63,927 bases of DNA from Oscillospiraceae bacterium (lineage in GTDB: Bacteria > Bacillota > Clostridia > Oscillospirales > Oscillospiraceae): NCBI GenBank assembly GCA_015068065.1, contig SVLE01000003.1, positions 1 through 63,927 of the forward strand, given 5' to 3'. The translations under genes and the position numbers were made by a program. Under the pieces are notes generated by a model. The model saw only the letters and a list, made by a program, of their open reading frames with translations, did no database searches and was not told where the DNA came from. Shown here piece by piece: positions 1 through 7,081 of this stretch (position 1 is the first letter of the stretch; every line of letters starts with the position of its first letter).

Positions 1-4
1 TAGG

Positions 5-520
5 TCATACCTTACTATTCTTATGTGCGTTGTACTGTTCCTCATCAATGGCACCGGTGGCCAGCATACGTTCCGACCAGAGCTGAAGCGTTTCCACGGC
101 AATGGATATGCGCTCCAGTTCTTCTTGGATACAAATAAAGTCCTCCAGCTCGTCGCCGGTGATTTTCCCGTCTACCGTAATTTCAATAAGGCGCTCCTTC
201 TGCTTGCTCATGGAGTTCAGGGAGGCCAGCATTTCCAGAACGATTTGGGACAGGTCCTTGATTTTTACCTCAGGAACATACTGCTGTCCGATGGGACACT
301 GGTTGGCGCAATAGTAGTTGCAGAGACTGGGCTGTTTGTACTTTTCAGCCATGACCAGCACCTCGTCCGGGTGGGGCAGGGAGCGCTCATTTTCGATTTT
401 CTCGATGCGCTCGGGAGCAATGCATTCCAGAAGGTCGGAAGCTGCCTCTCTGGTGAGCTGCAGGCTCTCTCTGGTCTTGTGGTAAATGTTCTTGTTTTCC
501 TTGGTGGATACTCTGGCCAT
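5..520 (-). CDS. XRE-like HTH regulator of integrative elements
   Basis: A 171-residue protein with an N-terminal helix-turn-helix (about residues 10-60, including ERIEKIENERSLPHPDEV), a short Cys cluster (C-N-Y-Y-C-A-N-Q-C-P-I-G) and a helical, acidic C-terminal half. Proteins of this layout are, from memory, common on conjugative elements of gut Firmicutes; their exact role is not known to me. I start it at the second ATG (520), because GAGG lies nine bases upstream; the first ATG (529) overlaps that ribosome-binding site. It points away from the regulator at 766, so the pair is divergent. It lies left of the att copy at 1360, so it belongs to the flanking DNA, possibly a second mobile element. 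Confidence 0.7.
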   Translation of the reverse strand: MARVSTKENKNIYHKTRESLQLTREAASDLLECIAPERIEKIENERSLPHPDEVLVMAEKYKQPSLCNYYCANQCPIGQQYVPEVKIKDLSQIVLEMLASLNSMSKQKERLIEITVDGKITGDELEDFICIQEELERISIAVETLQLWSERMLATGAIDEEQYNAHKNSKV

Positions 521-679
521 ATGCAACATCCTCGCAATTGCTTGATGCTTGTATTATAAGGGTTTTATGTCGAGAACGCAATAATCTCTGCCCTGTTACA
601 GAGCACTTAGTTTCTGCGATGGATTGGTCACCCTTATATCAAGTTCCTTCCGAAATGTTTTTCCGCTTAAAACTGTCAC

Positions 680-728
680 CATTTGTACAACTGTATTTTT
701 AAGTTATTATAGCACAGTTCATTTGTAC
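680..728. promoter_or_regulatory. Direct repeat CATTTGTAC x2, putative operator
   Basis: CATTTGTAC occurs at 680-688 and again at 720-728, 40 bp apart, in the space between two divergent HTH genes. Two identical 9-mers at four helical turns fit an operator for one of the regulators. Function is inferred from position only. Confidence 0.35.
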
Positions 729-765
729 TTACAATACATATATCACTATTAGGGAGGGCTGTGCC

Positions 766-1113
766 ATGATTGACTACAAAAATATTGGTGCTCGCATTCG
801 AGCGGTACGCACGGAGAAGAAAATCACGCAGGAACAACTTGCGGAAGCTGTCGGTGTTGGCACCTCCCATATCAGCCACATTGAAACCGGCAACGGAACA
901 CCGAGTTTTGAGACTATTATCCAAATCATCAACGCTCTGGACTGCTCGGCTGACGAGCTACTCTGTATCGAGGTCAAGAACGCACGTCCTTACCTGAACA
1001 ACTGGCTGTGTGAGATTGTTGAGGACTGTGACCCCACAGAGACCAAGGTGATCATGGATACCGTCACAGCCTTGAAATCCTCCCTTCGCCGATTGAAGGT
1101 CGCCGAGGAATAA
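766..1113 (+). CDS. XRE family transcriptional regulator
   Basis: A 115-residue protein with a canonical Cro/CI-type HTH at about residues 8-62 (IGARIRAVRTEKKITQEQLA, then SHISHIETGNGTPSFETI) and a short C-terminal helical tail. AGGGAGGG ribosome-binding site lies about 10 bases upstream. It is divergent from the regulator at 5-520 and is followed by a strong terminator. Likely a DNA-binding repressor of its own or neighbouring promoters; target not visible. Confidence 0.85.
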   Translation: MIDYKNIGARIRAVRTEKKITQEQLAEAVGVGTSHISHIETGNGTPSFETIIQIINALDCSADELLCIEVKNARPYLNNWLCEIVEDCDPTETKVIMDTVTALKSSLRRLKVAEE

Positions 1114-1195
1114 TTGCTCTTCTCTCTGTATTTAACTATTTCCTTAGAGTGAGGCCTTCTGGCTGGCTCATCATGAACCTATCTTCAATTCAGTG

Positions 1196-1236
1196 AAAAA
1201 GCAGGCTCTCCCCTCTGTGGGGAGAGCCTGCTTTTT
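1196..1236. terminator. Bidirectional intrinsic terminator
   Basis: Perfect GC-rich stem GCAGGCTCTCCCC / GGGGAGAGCCTGC with a short loop, flanked by an A-tract on one side and a T-tract on the other. It ends the XRE gene at 766-1113. Confidence 0.85.
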
Positions 1237-1330
1237 TCGACCAATATAGAAACGTATAAAGACTTAAAAAAATATTCCACACTTATTCCACACGAAAAAT
1301 CCCCCGCCCTCTCCGGGCAAAAGAAAAAAA

Positions 1331-1353
1331 CCTGTAACCGTTATGGTTACAGG
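1331..1353 (-). terminator. Terminator of the displaced tRNA 3' end
   Basis: Stem CCTGTAACC / GGTTACAGG followed, on the minus strand, by a run of seven T. It sits immediately beyond the 45-bp tRNA copy, in the same place as the hairpin beyond the intact tRNA at 24186-24212. I infer that it is the original terminator of the tRNA gene before the element inserted. Confidence 0.7.
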
Positions 1354-1359
1354 ACTTTT

Positions 1360-1404
1360 TGGTGGAGATAAGTGGGATCGAACCGCTGACCTCTTGAATG
1401 CCAT
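1360..1404. repeat. Left attachment site (tRNA-Ala 3' fragment)
   Basis: 45 bases matching 24218-24262 with a single T/C difference at the thirteenth base. The match covers the CCA end, acceptor 3' strand, T arm, variable loop and half of the anticodon loop, and stops abruptly after the anticodon-loop CCAT; no tRNA 5' half follows. This is the classic signature of a displaced tRNA 3' end at the distal end of an integrated element. Confidence 0.9.
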
Positions 1405-1514
1405 CGGCTCCCTCGGGTATATTTATTCGTCTTATTCATCTAATTCATCCAATTGGTCCAATTTTATTCGAGAAAAATCTATAAAGTTTCATCTCATCCA
1501 AGGTGTTTCGCTCT

Positions 1515-1548
1515 AATTCTGGTCAAAATTCTGGTCAGAAAAGTAACG
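1515..1548. repeat. Subterminal direct repeat, putative recombinase arm site
   Basis: A 34-bp stretch beginning AATTCTGGTCAAAA recurs near the other end at 24120-24153 with two differences. Inside it TCTGGTCA is itself repeated. It lies about 110 bp inside the left att copy; the partner lies about 65 bp inside the right one. Placement and internal repetition fit arm-type binding sites for the tyrosine recombinase or its excisionase. Binding is inferred. Confidence 0.6.
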
Positions 1549-1605
1549 CAAAAGCCAAAAGTAACGCGGTTTTTGTACAATACCGACAAGAAAGGAACTT
1601 TATTT

Positions 1606-2535
1606 ATGGACTATTTGACAACAAAAGAAGTCTCGGCTTTATGGAATGCTACCGAGCAGATGGTTCGCCGGTACTGTCGTGACGGCAGAATCCCCGGCGC
1701 AGTTCAAAAAGAAGGCGCCTGGTTTGTACCGGAAGGCGCAGCACGTCCAACAAGAAAGAAGCAGGAAGCACCCACAGTCCCCAAGCTCGTGAAGCAGCTG
1801 CAGCGCCAGCGGACAAAGAAGATCTACCACGGTCTTTTTGATTACATACAGGTCAATTTCTGCTATAGCTCCAACCGCATGGCAAGCAACCGGCTTATGC
1901 TCACCCAGGTGGAGGAAGTCTACAATAAAGGCAAGGTCTCGACGGGCTTTGAGCCTATCAAGGTGGATGATCTGATCGAGGCGTATAACCACATTGCCTG
2001 CGTCAACCACATCATCGATACAGCCACAGCGCGAATTTCTCAATCCTACATCCGCAAGCTGCACACCATGCTCAGCTACGGCACCATGGCGGAGCGTAAG
2101 CTCCTCTTCCATCCGGGCGAGTATCGCAGAGATACCTGTACCTTGGGCAAAACCAAAACCACGCCGCCTAAGAACATTGGCTCCCAAATGAGCGCTCTGA
2201 TCTCGGAATATGAGAGTCTTGATAAAGTGGAGCTGGCTCAGATCCTGGACTTCCATGTGCGCTTCGAGCGTATCCATCCCTTTGCAGATGGCAATGGTCG
2301 CCTCGGTCGGCTGCTCATGTTCAAGGAATGCCTGCGCCACGAGATCACACCGTTCATCCTCGATGATAAACGGCGCACAGAATACCTCAAAGGCATCCGC
2401 GAATGGGATATGGACAAGTCCACCCTGTTTACCCCATGCCTCGAAGCACAGGCTCGCTTCCAAGCCCAGATCGACCTGCAGAAGCTGCAGGAATACGCCC
2501 AGCGCTATAAGCCCGCGGACTATAAGGAGGATTGA
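1606..2535 (+). CDS. Fic domain protein with N-terminal HTH
   Basis: A 309-residue protein. Residues 1-45 form a MerR/excisionase-like HTH (LTTKEVSALWNATEQMVRRY) and residues 224-232 carry the Fic signature HPFADGNGR, which binds nucleotide and transfers AMP (or another nucleotide moiety) to target hydroxyls. Start chosen at 1606 because AAAGGAA precedes it; an upstream extension has no ribosome-binding site. The usual autoinhibitory motif (S/T)xxxE(G/N) should fall at about 89-94, but the sequence there is SNRMAS: the inhibitory Glu is Ala. Unless another partner restrains it, the enzyme may be unregulated or inhibited in trans. It is followed, with overlap, by a TnpV-like gene and lies first inside the left end of the element. 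Confidence 0.88.
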   Translation: MDYLTTKEVSALWNATEQMVRRYCRDGRIPGAVQKEGAWFVPEGAARPTRKKQEAPTVPKLVKQLQRQRTKKIYHGLFDYIQVNFCYSSNRMASNRLMLTQVEEVYNKGKVSTGFEPIKVDDLIEAYNHIACVNHIIDTATARISQSYIRKLHTMLSYGTMAERKLLFHPGEYRRDTCTLGKTKTTPPKNIGSQMSALISEYESLDKVELAQILDFHVRFERIHPFADGNGRLGRLLMFKECLRHEITPFILDDKRRTEYLKGIREWDMDKSTLFTPCLEAQARFQAQIDLQKLQEYAQRYKPADYKED

Positions 2536-2537
2536 TG

Positions 2538-2888
2538 ATGGAACAGATCACATATATCAAGACCGGCGATTACTACATTCCCGATTGGACGTTGCCCGAA
2601 GAGCACCGCCCCATTGGCCGCTGGGGCCGTATGCACAGAGATTATCTGAAAGAACACCGTCCGGTAGTCTTCAATCAGCTTGTCCTCTCCGGCAATCTTT
2701 GGACCTATCTGGCCGATATCAACGAACAGGCTCAGCAGCGGATAGAAGTATTGGTTAAGCAAATGATGGTCTCCGAGGGTGTAACAGAAGAATTGAAAGA
2801 ATCGAATCAGATGGAATGGGTGCAACGAATCAATAATATTCGTAATCGAGCAGAGCACATTATTCTGGAAGAAATTTTTAATCAATAA
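2538..2888 (+). CDS. TnpV-like transposon-encoded protein
   Basis: About 116 residues. The pattern PDWTLPEEHRPIGRWGRMHR followed by a KEHRP...LxLSGxL segment matches the TnpV family found on Tn4451-type and related elements, whose biochemical role is unknown to me. The Fic stop at 2535 and this start sit within TGATGATG; I choose the ATG at 2538 because GGAGG lies seven bases upstream, though 2535 is possible. Translational coupling to the Fic gene suggests that the two act together; it could serve as a small modulator of the Fic enzyme, but this is only inference from the arrangement. Confidence 0.75.
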   Translation: MEQITYIKTGDYYIPDWTLPEEHRPIGRWGRMHRDYLKEHRPVVFNQLVLSGNLWTYLADINEQAQQRIEVLVKQMMVSEGVTEELKESNQMEWVQRINNIRNRAEHIILEEIFNQ

Positions 2889-2892
2889 TGCC

Positions 2893-2921
2893 AATGGGCG
2901 GCTCCAGAAGGAGCCGCCCTA
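2893..2921. terminator. Intrinsic terminator after Fic/TnpV
   Basis: Perfect stem GGGCGGCTCC / GGAGCCGCCC with an AGAA loop just past the TnpV stop. It separates this operon from the convergent HEPN gene. Confidence 0.75.
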
Positions 2922-2952
2922 ATATCTTTCGTAATGTAATATTGAATGGGCA

Positions 2953-3909
2953 CTACAGAAGTATTTCTTGCGGAGTCCACCCATTTTGTTCACAGATATA
3001 CGAATATACCCTTTCGATTGAAATCTTCACGTCCTCAATATCCTTGTTTAGCATATCTGTGTTATAGTATGCATCAACTTCTCTTCTGTGGACCATGCTA
3101 TGTCTCCGTTCAAAGATGGTATCCAAAGTTTCCAAAAGAGTTTTCTTTCTGTTATGATACGGCTTTTTCAAAGGCGCAGTTAAGTCGAGCTTTTTATCTA
3201 ACTCTTTGAAATGATATGCGATCTTGTTTATATTCTGAAACGACAATGTCCGTGCAAACGCTTCTTCAACCGACTTCTCATTTCGACTGATTTCAACCAA
3301 GTCAAACGAGGAAAGCTTTGTGTTCAAAACCTTGTCTTTCCTGTCCGAATACTTTAGCAACGCTATATATGTTTCGCGAAAATAGTCTTCCATGAGTGCG
3401 CAAAGATATGACAAATACACATTTGCGTTAAGGGAGTTAGGAGTTGGCATACCTGAAAAATTACGCATGTTTAATTCCCCTTCATTATCAGGGGGATATT
3501 TTGCCGCGGAAAAAGATAACAAGCTAAAGCAGTTATCGAGATTTGCCGCAGCAAAATAACAACCACTTTCAGCACCTCTTATTAATTCTCCAACCTCGAA
3601 ATATCTGTTCTTTCCAATATCACTGACAAACCATGCACTGCAGTATTTCCGGAAATTACGCAGAGTATCATTTTGTTTTTGTACATCATAAGAGCTGGCA
3701 AATATTTGTGTTCGAACACGATATATTAGCTCCTCTTCCGTTTCTTCTATTTTGTAGATATAGACCGGAGAATAATACTTGTAATCATCATCAAGGCTGC
3801 ACACATAGATCCCATTACGTTTTTGAAAGCCCATCATAATGATAAATTTCTCGACAGACTTTTCAGAAAAGTTCGATCTATTTATATGTACAAATGCATC
3901 ACGTCCCAT
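2953..3909 (-). CDS. HEPN-domain protein, candidate RNase
   Basis: A 318-residue protein starting at the ATG at 3909, which has GGAGGG at good spacing; the longer frame upstream lacks one. Near the C terminus, in a predicted helical region, residues 269-274 read RHSMVH, a perfect HEPN catalytic motif R-x4-H, preceded by a long helical stretch (about 160-266) as in RiboL-PSP/HEPN ribonucleases of toxin and defence systems. The N-terminal half (1-140) has no family I recognise and may be a sensor. It is not followed by an obvious MNT antitoxin; the nearest partner is the small XRE protein at 3993-4235 on the same strand. A toxin or abortive-infection role is inferred. Confidence 0.65.
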   Translation of the reverse strand: MGRDAFVHINRSNFSEKSVEKFIIMMGFQKRNGIYVCSLDDDYKYYSPVYIYKIEETEEELIYRVRTQIFASSYDVQKQNDTLRNFRKYCSAWFVSDIGKNRYFEVGELIRGAESGCYFAAANLDNCFSLLSFSAAKYPPDNEGELNMRNFSGMPTPNSLNANVYLSYLCALMEDYFRETYIALLKYSDRKDKVLNTKLSSFDLVEISRNEKSVEEAFARTLSFQNINKIAYHFKELDKKLDLTAPLKKPYHNRKKTLLETLDTIFERRHSMVHRREVDAYYNTDMLNKDIEDVKISIERVYSYICEQNGWTPQEILL

Positions 3910-3963
3910 ATTATCCCTCCTCGTATATCGCAAATGTTCCTTCAACTGTTTCTGTAAAACGCA

Positions 3964-3990
3964 AAAGGCACACCATCCGGTGTGCCCTCT
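3964..3990 (-). terminator. Terminator after the small XRE gene
   Basis: Stem GGCACACC / GGTGTGCC, followed on the minus strand by TTTTG. It ends the gene at 3993-4235 and separates it from the HEPN gene. Confidence 0.6.
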
Positions 3991-3992
3991 TG

Positions 3993-4235
3993 TTACTTAA
4001 TTTCTTGTTCAAGGGCACCAAACTCGGGTGTGGAGAAAAACTCGCCCAATGTAATCCCTAAACCATCACAAATCATCTTAATGGTAATGAGCTTCGGGTT
4101 TTGGCTCTTCCCATAAAGAATATTCTTAATACTCGAAGGCGGCAGAGCCGAGATGGTAGCCAGCTTGTTGATGGTGATCTCACGCTCACCGCACAATGCC
4201 AGAATACGATTTCTGACTGCAGTAACAGTATCCAT
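3993..4235 (-). CDS. Small XRE regulator
   Basis: An 80-residue protein consisting almost entirely of one Cro/CI-type HTH (INKLATISALPPSSIKNILY, then a DGLGITLGEFF ending). The start at 4235 is set by GGAGGAGGGAG immediately upstream. It is upstream of, and on the same strand as, the HEPN gene, though a hairpin lies between them, and it is divergent from the SLOG gene at 4344. It probably represses the divergent promoter region 4236-4343; it could act as an antitoxin-like regulator for the HEPN protein. Confidence 0.85.
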   Translation of the reverse strand: MDTVTAVRNRILALCGEREITINKLATISALPPSSIKNILYGKSQNPKLITIKMICDGLGITLGEFFSTPEFGALEQEIK

Positions 4236-4343
4236 GCTCTCCCTCCTCCAGATTTCTTGCTTATAGCATATCCTATCTGGATGGACTTTATAGGCTACGC
4301 ATGCTACTATTAGGCTATACATAGCCGAAAGGAGCACGTACCC

Positions 4344-4781
4344 ATGGAAAAAGCATGTACTTTCTTCGGGCATCGCGATTGCCCGAGTTCAATTAAACCT
4401 AAACTGCGTGAGGTTCTGATTGATCTGATTGAGAACCACGCCGTAGATATGTTTTATGTAGGTCAACAAGGAGCATTTGATAGTATTGTGCGTTCTGTAC
4501 TGAAAGAGTTGGTATCGGTATACCCCCATATCTGTTATGCCGTCGTTCTGGAGCGTTTGCCCCCAAAACGAGACGAGTTTAATACCCGCGATTACTCCGA
4601 TACCATGCTCCCAGAGGGCATCGAGACCGTCCATCCCCGCTTCGCTATCTCATGGCGCAATAAGTGGATGATTAAGCAGTCTGACTATGTTGTGACCTAT
4701 ATCGCCCACTCTTGGGGCGGCGCAGCACAGTTTGCGGAATTAGCGAAAAAACAGAAGAAAATTATTGTCTCCCTTACTTAA
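4344..4781 (+). CDS. SLOG-family (YpsA-like) nucleotide-binding protein
   Basis: A 145-residue protein opening with C-T-F-F-G-H-R-D, the hallmark of the SLOG/DUF1273-like Rossmann proteins of Clostridia, and containing the further family blocks FYVGQQGAFD, PRFAISWRNKWM and SDYVVTYIAHSWGGA. SLOG domains bind nucleotides or nucleotide-derived ligands and are often found beside defence effectors. GGAG lies about 11 bases before the start. The gene stands alone, divergent from the XRE gene and convergent with the leftward defence operon. No catalytic partner is visible. Confidence 0.8.
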   Translation: MEKACTFFGHRDCPSSIKPKLREVLIDLIENHAVDMFYVGQQGAFDSIVRSVLKELVSVYPHICYAVVLERLPPKRDEFNTRDYSDTMLPEGIETVHPRFAISWRNKWMIKQSDYVVTYIAHSWGGAAQFAELAKKQKKIIVSLT

Positions 4782-4785
4782 ATTG

Positions 4786-4833
4786 TTATACCCCGTTATA
4801 CCCCAATCATAAGGGGGGTATAACGGGGTATAA
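4786..4833. repeat. Perfect 19-bp inverted repeat (convergent terminator)
   Basis: TTATACCCCGTTATACCCC at 4786-4804 is followed after 10 bases by its exact reverse complement at 4815-4833, ending in TTTT on the plus strand. The arm is itself a tandem TTATACCCC duplication. It lies directly behind the SLOG gene and probably terminates it. Confidence 0.75.
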
Positions 4834-4861
4834 TTTTGCGAGATATGGCTTCATAAACCAT

Positions 4862-4914
4862 ATATGTATAGAGCACAAGCTGATGATTATCCATCAACTG
4901 TGTTCTATACATAT
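4862..4914. repeat. Second long inverted repeat between convergent genes
   Basis: Arms ATATGTATAGAGCACA (4862-4877) and TGTGTTCTATACATAT (4899-4914) pair with one mismatch; the loop holds a shorter GATG/CATC repeat. With the repeat at 4786-4833 it gives two large hairpins between the SLOG gene and the leftward operon. It may terminate that operon, though it lacks a clear T-tract. Confidence 0.6.
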
Positions 4915-4944
4915 TTCCAAAGGCTTCTAAACTAATGCCATTAC

Positions 4945-5310
4945 TTATATTTCCTCGTAAACTGTCAGAACCCTTTTTTTGAGTTGCTCATAACGTGCTG
5001 CAACATCACCTGTTTGTAGCAGTTCCTCGCGGTTCCATCGATTAATGTTGGAAAACTTAATCTTTTGGGGGAATTGTTGTTTTGTAAGATCAATTTTAAG
5101 ACCATACTTTTTGTTCCAAAAATGCATAATACCGCTATCTGAAACACCACTGTGTATGGTTCCACCAAAAAATTCGTTAAATAACAGAGCAGTAATTGCA
5201 CATTGTCCAAGAGAAGGATTGGTGGGTGTCCAATTTGGTGCATCCTTATAGTACGCTGTATCGTGAGCCCAGCTTTTGGCTAGCGCCTTTCTAAATTTTT
5301 GATAATTCAT
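4945..5310 (-). CDS. YunG-family-like protein
   Basis: A 121-residue protein with the pattern of the YunG family: WSHD-T near the N terminus as WAHDTAY, then LGQCAITALL, FFGG, HFWNKKYGLKIDLTKQQF. The conserved Cys (in GQC), the H-x-W-N block and D-L-T-x-x-Q-F suggest a compact Cys/His-containing fold, possibly hydrolase-like, but I know of no demonstrated function. It is the last gene of the long leftward operon, two bases from the previous stop, with AGGAA upstream. As part of that operon it may be an effector or an accessory of the defence system. Confidence 0.65.
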   Translation of the reverse strand: MNYQKFRKALAKSWAHDTAYYKDAPNWTPTNPSLGQCAITALLFNEFFGGTIHSGVSDSGIMHFWNKKYGLKIDLTKQQFPQKIKFSNINRWNREELLQTGDVAARYEQLKKRVLTVYEEI

Positions 5311-5312
5311 TT

Positions 5313-6368
5313 CTATTCCTCACTAGATATTAACCAACTAATGGGGGCTGCAAGTGCTCCCACTATAAGCATGAGCCAAAACGCCCACCCAGGTATTCCC
5401 AACGACTCTATTGAAACCAAAGCGGAGAAGGCGGCAATGCAAGCACTTCCCAAAAAAGCAAGAAAGGCACGGATAAATCTTTTAGTACGCTTCCGTTTTA
5501 ATATGACCGGGATTCGTATTATTGTTTCCGTATCGTAATCACGAGTTTGCTTGTCGTCAATAGTAAATATCCTAAAAACAATCTGTGTTTTTAGGTTGTT
5601 CTTGGCTTTGATTGCCTGAAATCCATAATTAACGCGATCATATCGACATTCTATCCTGTCATTGTTCCCAGAAACGCAATTTAAGAAATTGGTATCGCAT
5701 TGAATCTCCACTTCTGATATTTTGTACTCCGTTTCTTCAGAACAGAAATGCCATAATTCAATTTCTTTATATTGAGCTTCCTTAATCGTAAGACTTTTGG
5801 CAAACATCTTTTTTCGGCCACTAGGTAGAATAGTGCGAAAAAAGGATGTATTTGAAAATGGTTCGTGATGCTTAAGCGCCTGAATTACAGAAATCCATAG
5901 AGCTTCCTGTCTATCAAAACTACTTTCTGCTCGTGAAACAATGTCAACGACATAGTTTAATACGTATTTAGTATTTCGACCTTCTTGTTCAAAAAAATGT
6001 TTACTGAATTTGGTGTTTTGCTCTTTGCTGACAGATGCCTCTTTGAAAGCCTGTTTGAATTCGGGGTACTCATTAATTATAAAATCAATGATACAAATCT
6101 CATTATCATAGTATGTGCTTTTGATTGTTACCCATCTAATGGGAACCATAAAGGGCTCCACGTTGGCTTTGTCGGAATTGGTCCTAAACACAATGAGGGC
6201 ACGTGAAGCCTTCAGACTGTTATCCTTTAATTGCTTGTGCAATATAGGATCAACGTACTGAGTGCGATACCGAAAGCGATACTCTGAATTGTATGGAGCA
6301 GCGATAACATTATAAATATCTTTTTTGTATTGGCCACTACTGTCAGATGAAAACAAAGTAAGTTCCAT
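5313..6368 (-). CDS. Operon protein with two C-terminal membrane segments
   Basis: A 351-residue protein I do not recognise. Residues 1-290 look soluble, with alternating beta-like stretches; a basic RKRTKR segment precedes two hydrophobic helices near 300-320 and 325-347, ending a few residues from the C terminus. GGAGA precedes the start. Lying between the SfsA-like nuclease and the YunG-like gene with 2- to 11-bp gaps, it is clearly co-transcribed with the DruA/DptFGH-like genes. C-terminal membrane anchors occur on abortive-infection effectors, so it could be a membrane-acting effector, but this is inference. Confidence 0.7.
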   Translation of the reverse strand: MELTLFSSDSSGQYKKDIYNVIAAPYNSEYRFRYRTQYVDPILHKQLKDNSLKASRALIVFRTNSDKANVEPFMVPIRWVTIKSTYYDNEICIIDFIINEYPEFKQAFKEASVSKEQNTKFSKHFFEQEGRNTKYVLNYVVDIVSRAESSFDRQEALWISVIQALKHHEPFSNTSFFRTILPSGRKKMFAKSLTIKEAQYKEIELWHFCSEETEYKISEVEIQCDTNFLNCVSGNNDRIECRYDRVNYGFQAIKAKNNLKTQIVFRIFTIDDKQTRDYDTETIIRIPVILKRKRTKRFIRAFLAFLGSACIAAFSALVSIESLGIPGWAFWLMLIVGALAAPISWLISSEE

Positions 6369-6379
6369 ATGCTTTCTCC

Positions 6380-7066
6380 TTAATAATGTATATGAATTTC
6401 TTTATCAATTGATACTGTTTTATTGTGCAGCTTGCTCGTGTATGACTTAAGAATTAATCCTGCATCAATACATTTTTTTAGCGCAACATAGAATTCGCTG
6501 TCAGTTTCTATTTGCAGCTCTTTTAGATAAGGGTGCAAAGACACAATGATTAAGTAAACCCTATAGCCATTATGTAGTAGGTTGAGCATAAGATCCATCT
6601 GCCTTAGTGTTCGTTCCGAGTATATAGTTGGAAAATGCCCAGTGTTGCCAAGTGAAATTACACTCTTGACCTCAATAACGGTATTGGAATCTGGCAAAAA
6701 CAAATCCGCCTTATATTCTTCAACTACGTGCTCTTTGAGGACATTTTTTCTTTTCCCTAGATATGAAAAACGTCTACTCTGAAGGGAGGTTTCTACAGCA
6801 CGATTAGCCATTGAGGTATTCAGTAGAATATAGTTGTGTTTATAAGGAACAGCGAACAACGCAAATTTAGTTCGTGCGTTTGGAGATTGCGTTGGCACTA
6901 AAAGGACCTGCTTCCCTTCGAGCTTAAGAAAGTTGCCAAGATGACAGGAGGATGGGACATAGCAGACAACATCTTCTCCATCAATGCTAACCTCACAGAG
7001 AAAGCGGTTTTTCAGCTCTCGTTTAAAGGTTCCTATTACAAAACCAGTGTTAGATGTTGTCTGCAT
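6380..7066 (-). CDS. SfsA-family PD-(D/E)xK nuclease in defence operon
   Basis: A 228-residue protein matching SfsA across its length: an N-terminal OB-like part (RFLCEVSIDGEDVVCYVPSS), then NTSMANRAVE, then ADLFLPDS...VIEVKSVISLG with HFPTIYSERTLRQM, and a LILKSY end. D114-ish and E-V-K at about 126-128 give the PD-(D/E)xK catalytic set of SfsA, reported as a DNA/RNA nuclease. Standard chromosomal SfsA has GxGxFPDAVSxR; here it is NTGHFPTIYSER, a divergent version. It lies 15 bp after the giant motor gene and seems to be recruited into the system as a nuclease subunit. Confidence 0.82.
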   Translation of the reverse strand: MQTTSNTGFVIGTFKRELKNRFLCEVSIDGEDVVCYVPSSCHLGNFLKLEGKQVLLVPTQSPNARTKFALFAVPYKHNYILLNTSMANRAVETSLQSRRFSYLGKRKNVLKEHVVEEYKADLFLPDSNTVIEVKSVISLGNTGHFPTIYSERTLRQMDLMLNLLHNGYRVYLIIVSLHPYLKELQIETDSEFYVALKKCIDAGLILKSYTSKLHNKTVSIDKEIHIHY

Positions 7067-7081
7067 ATGTCATTACCTCAT

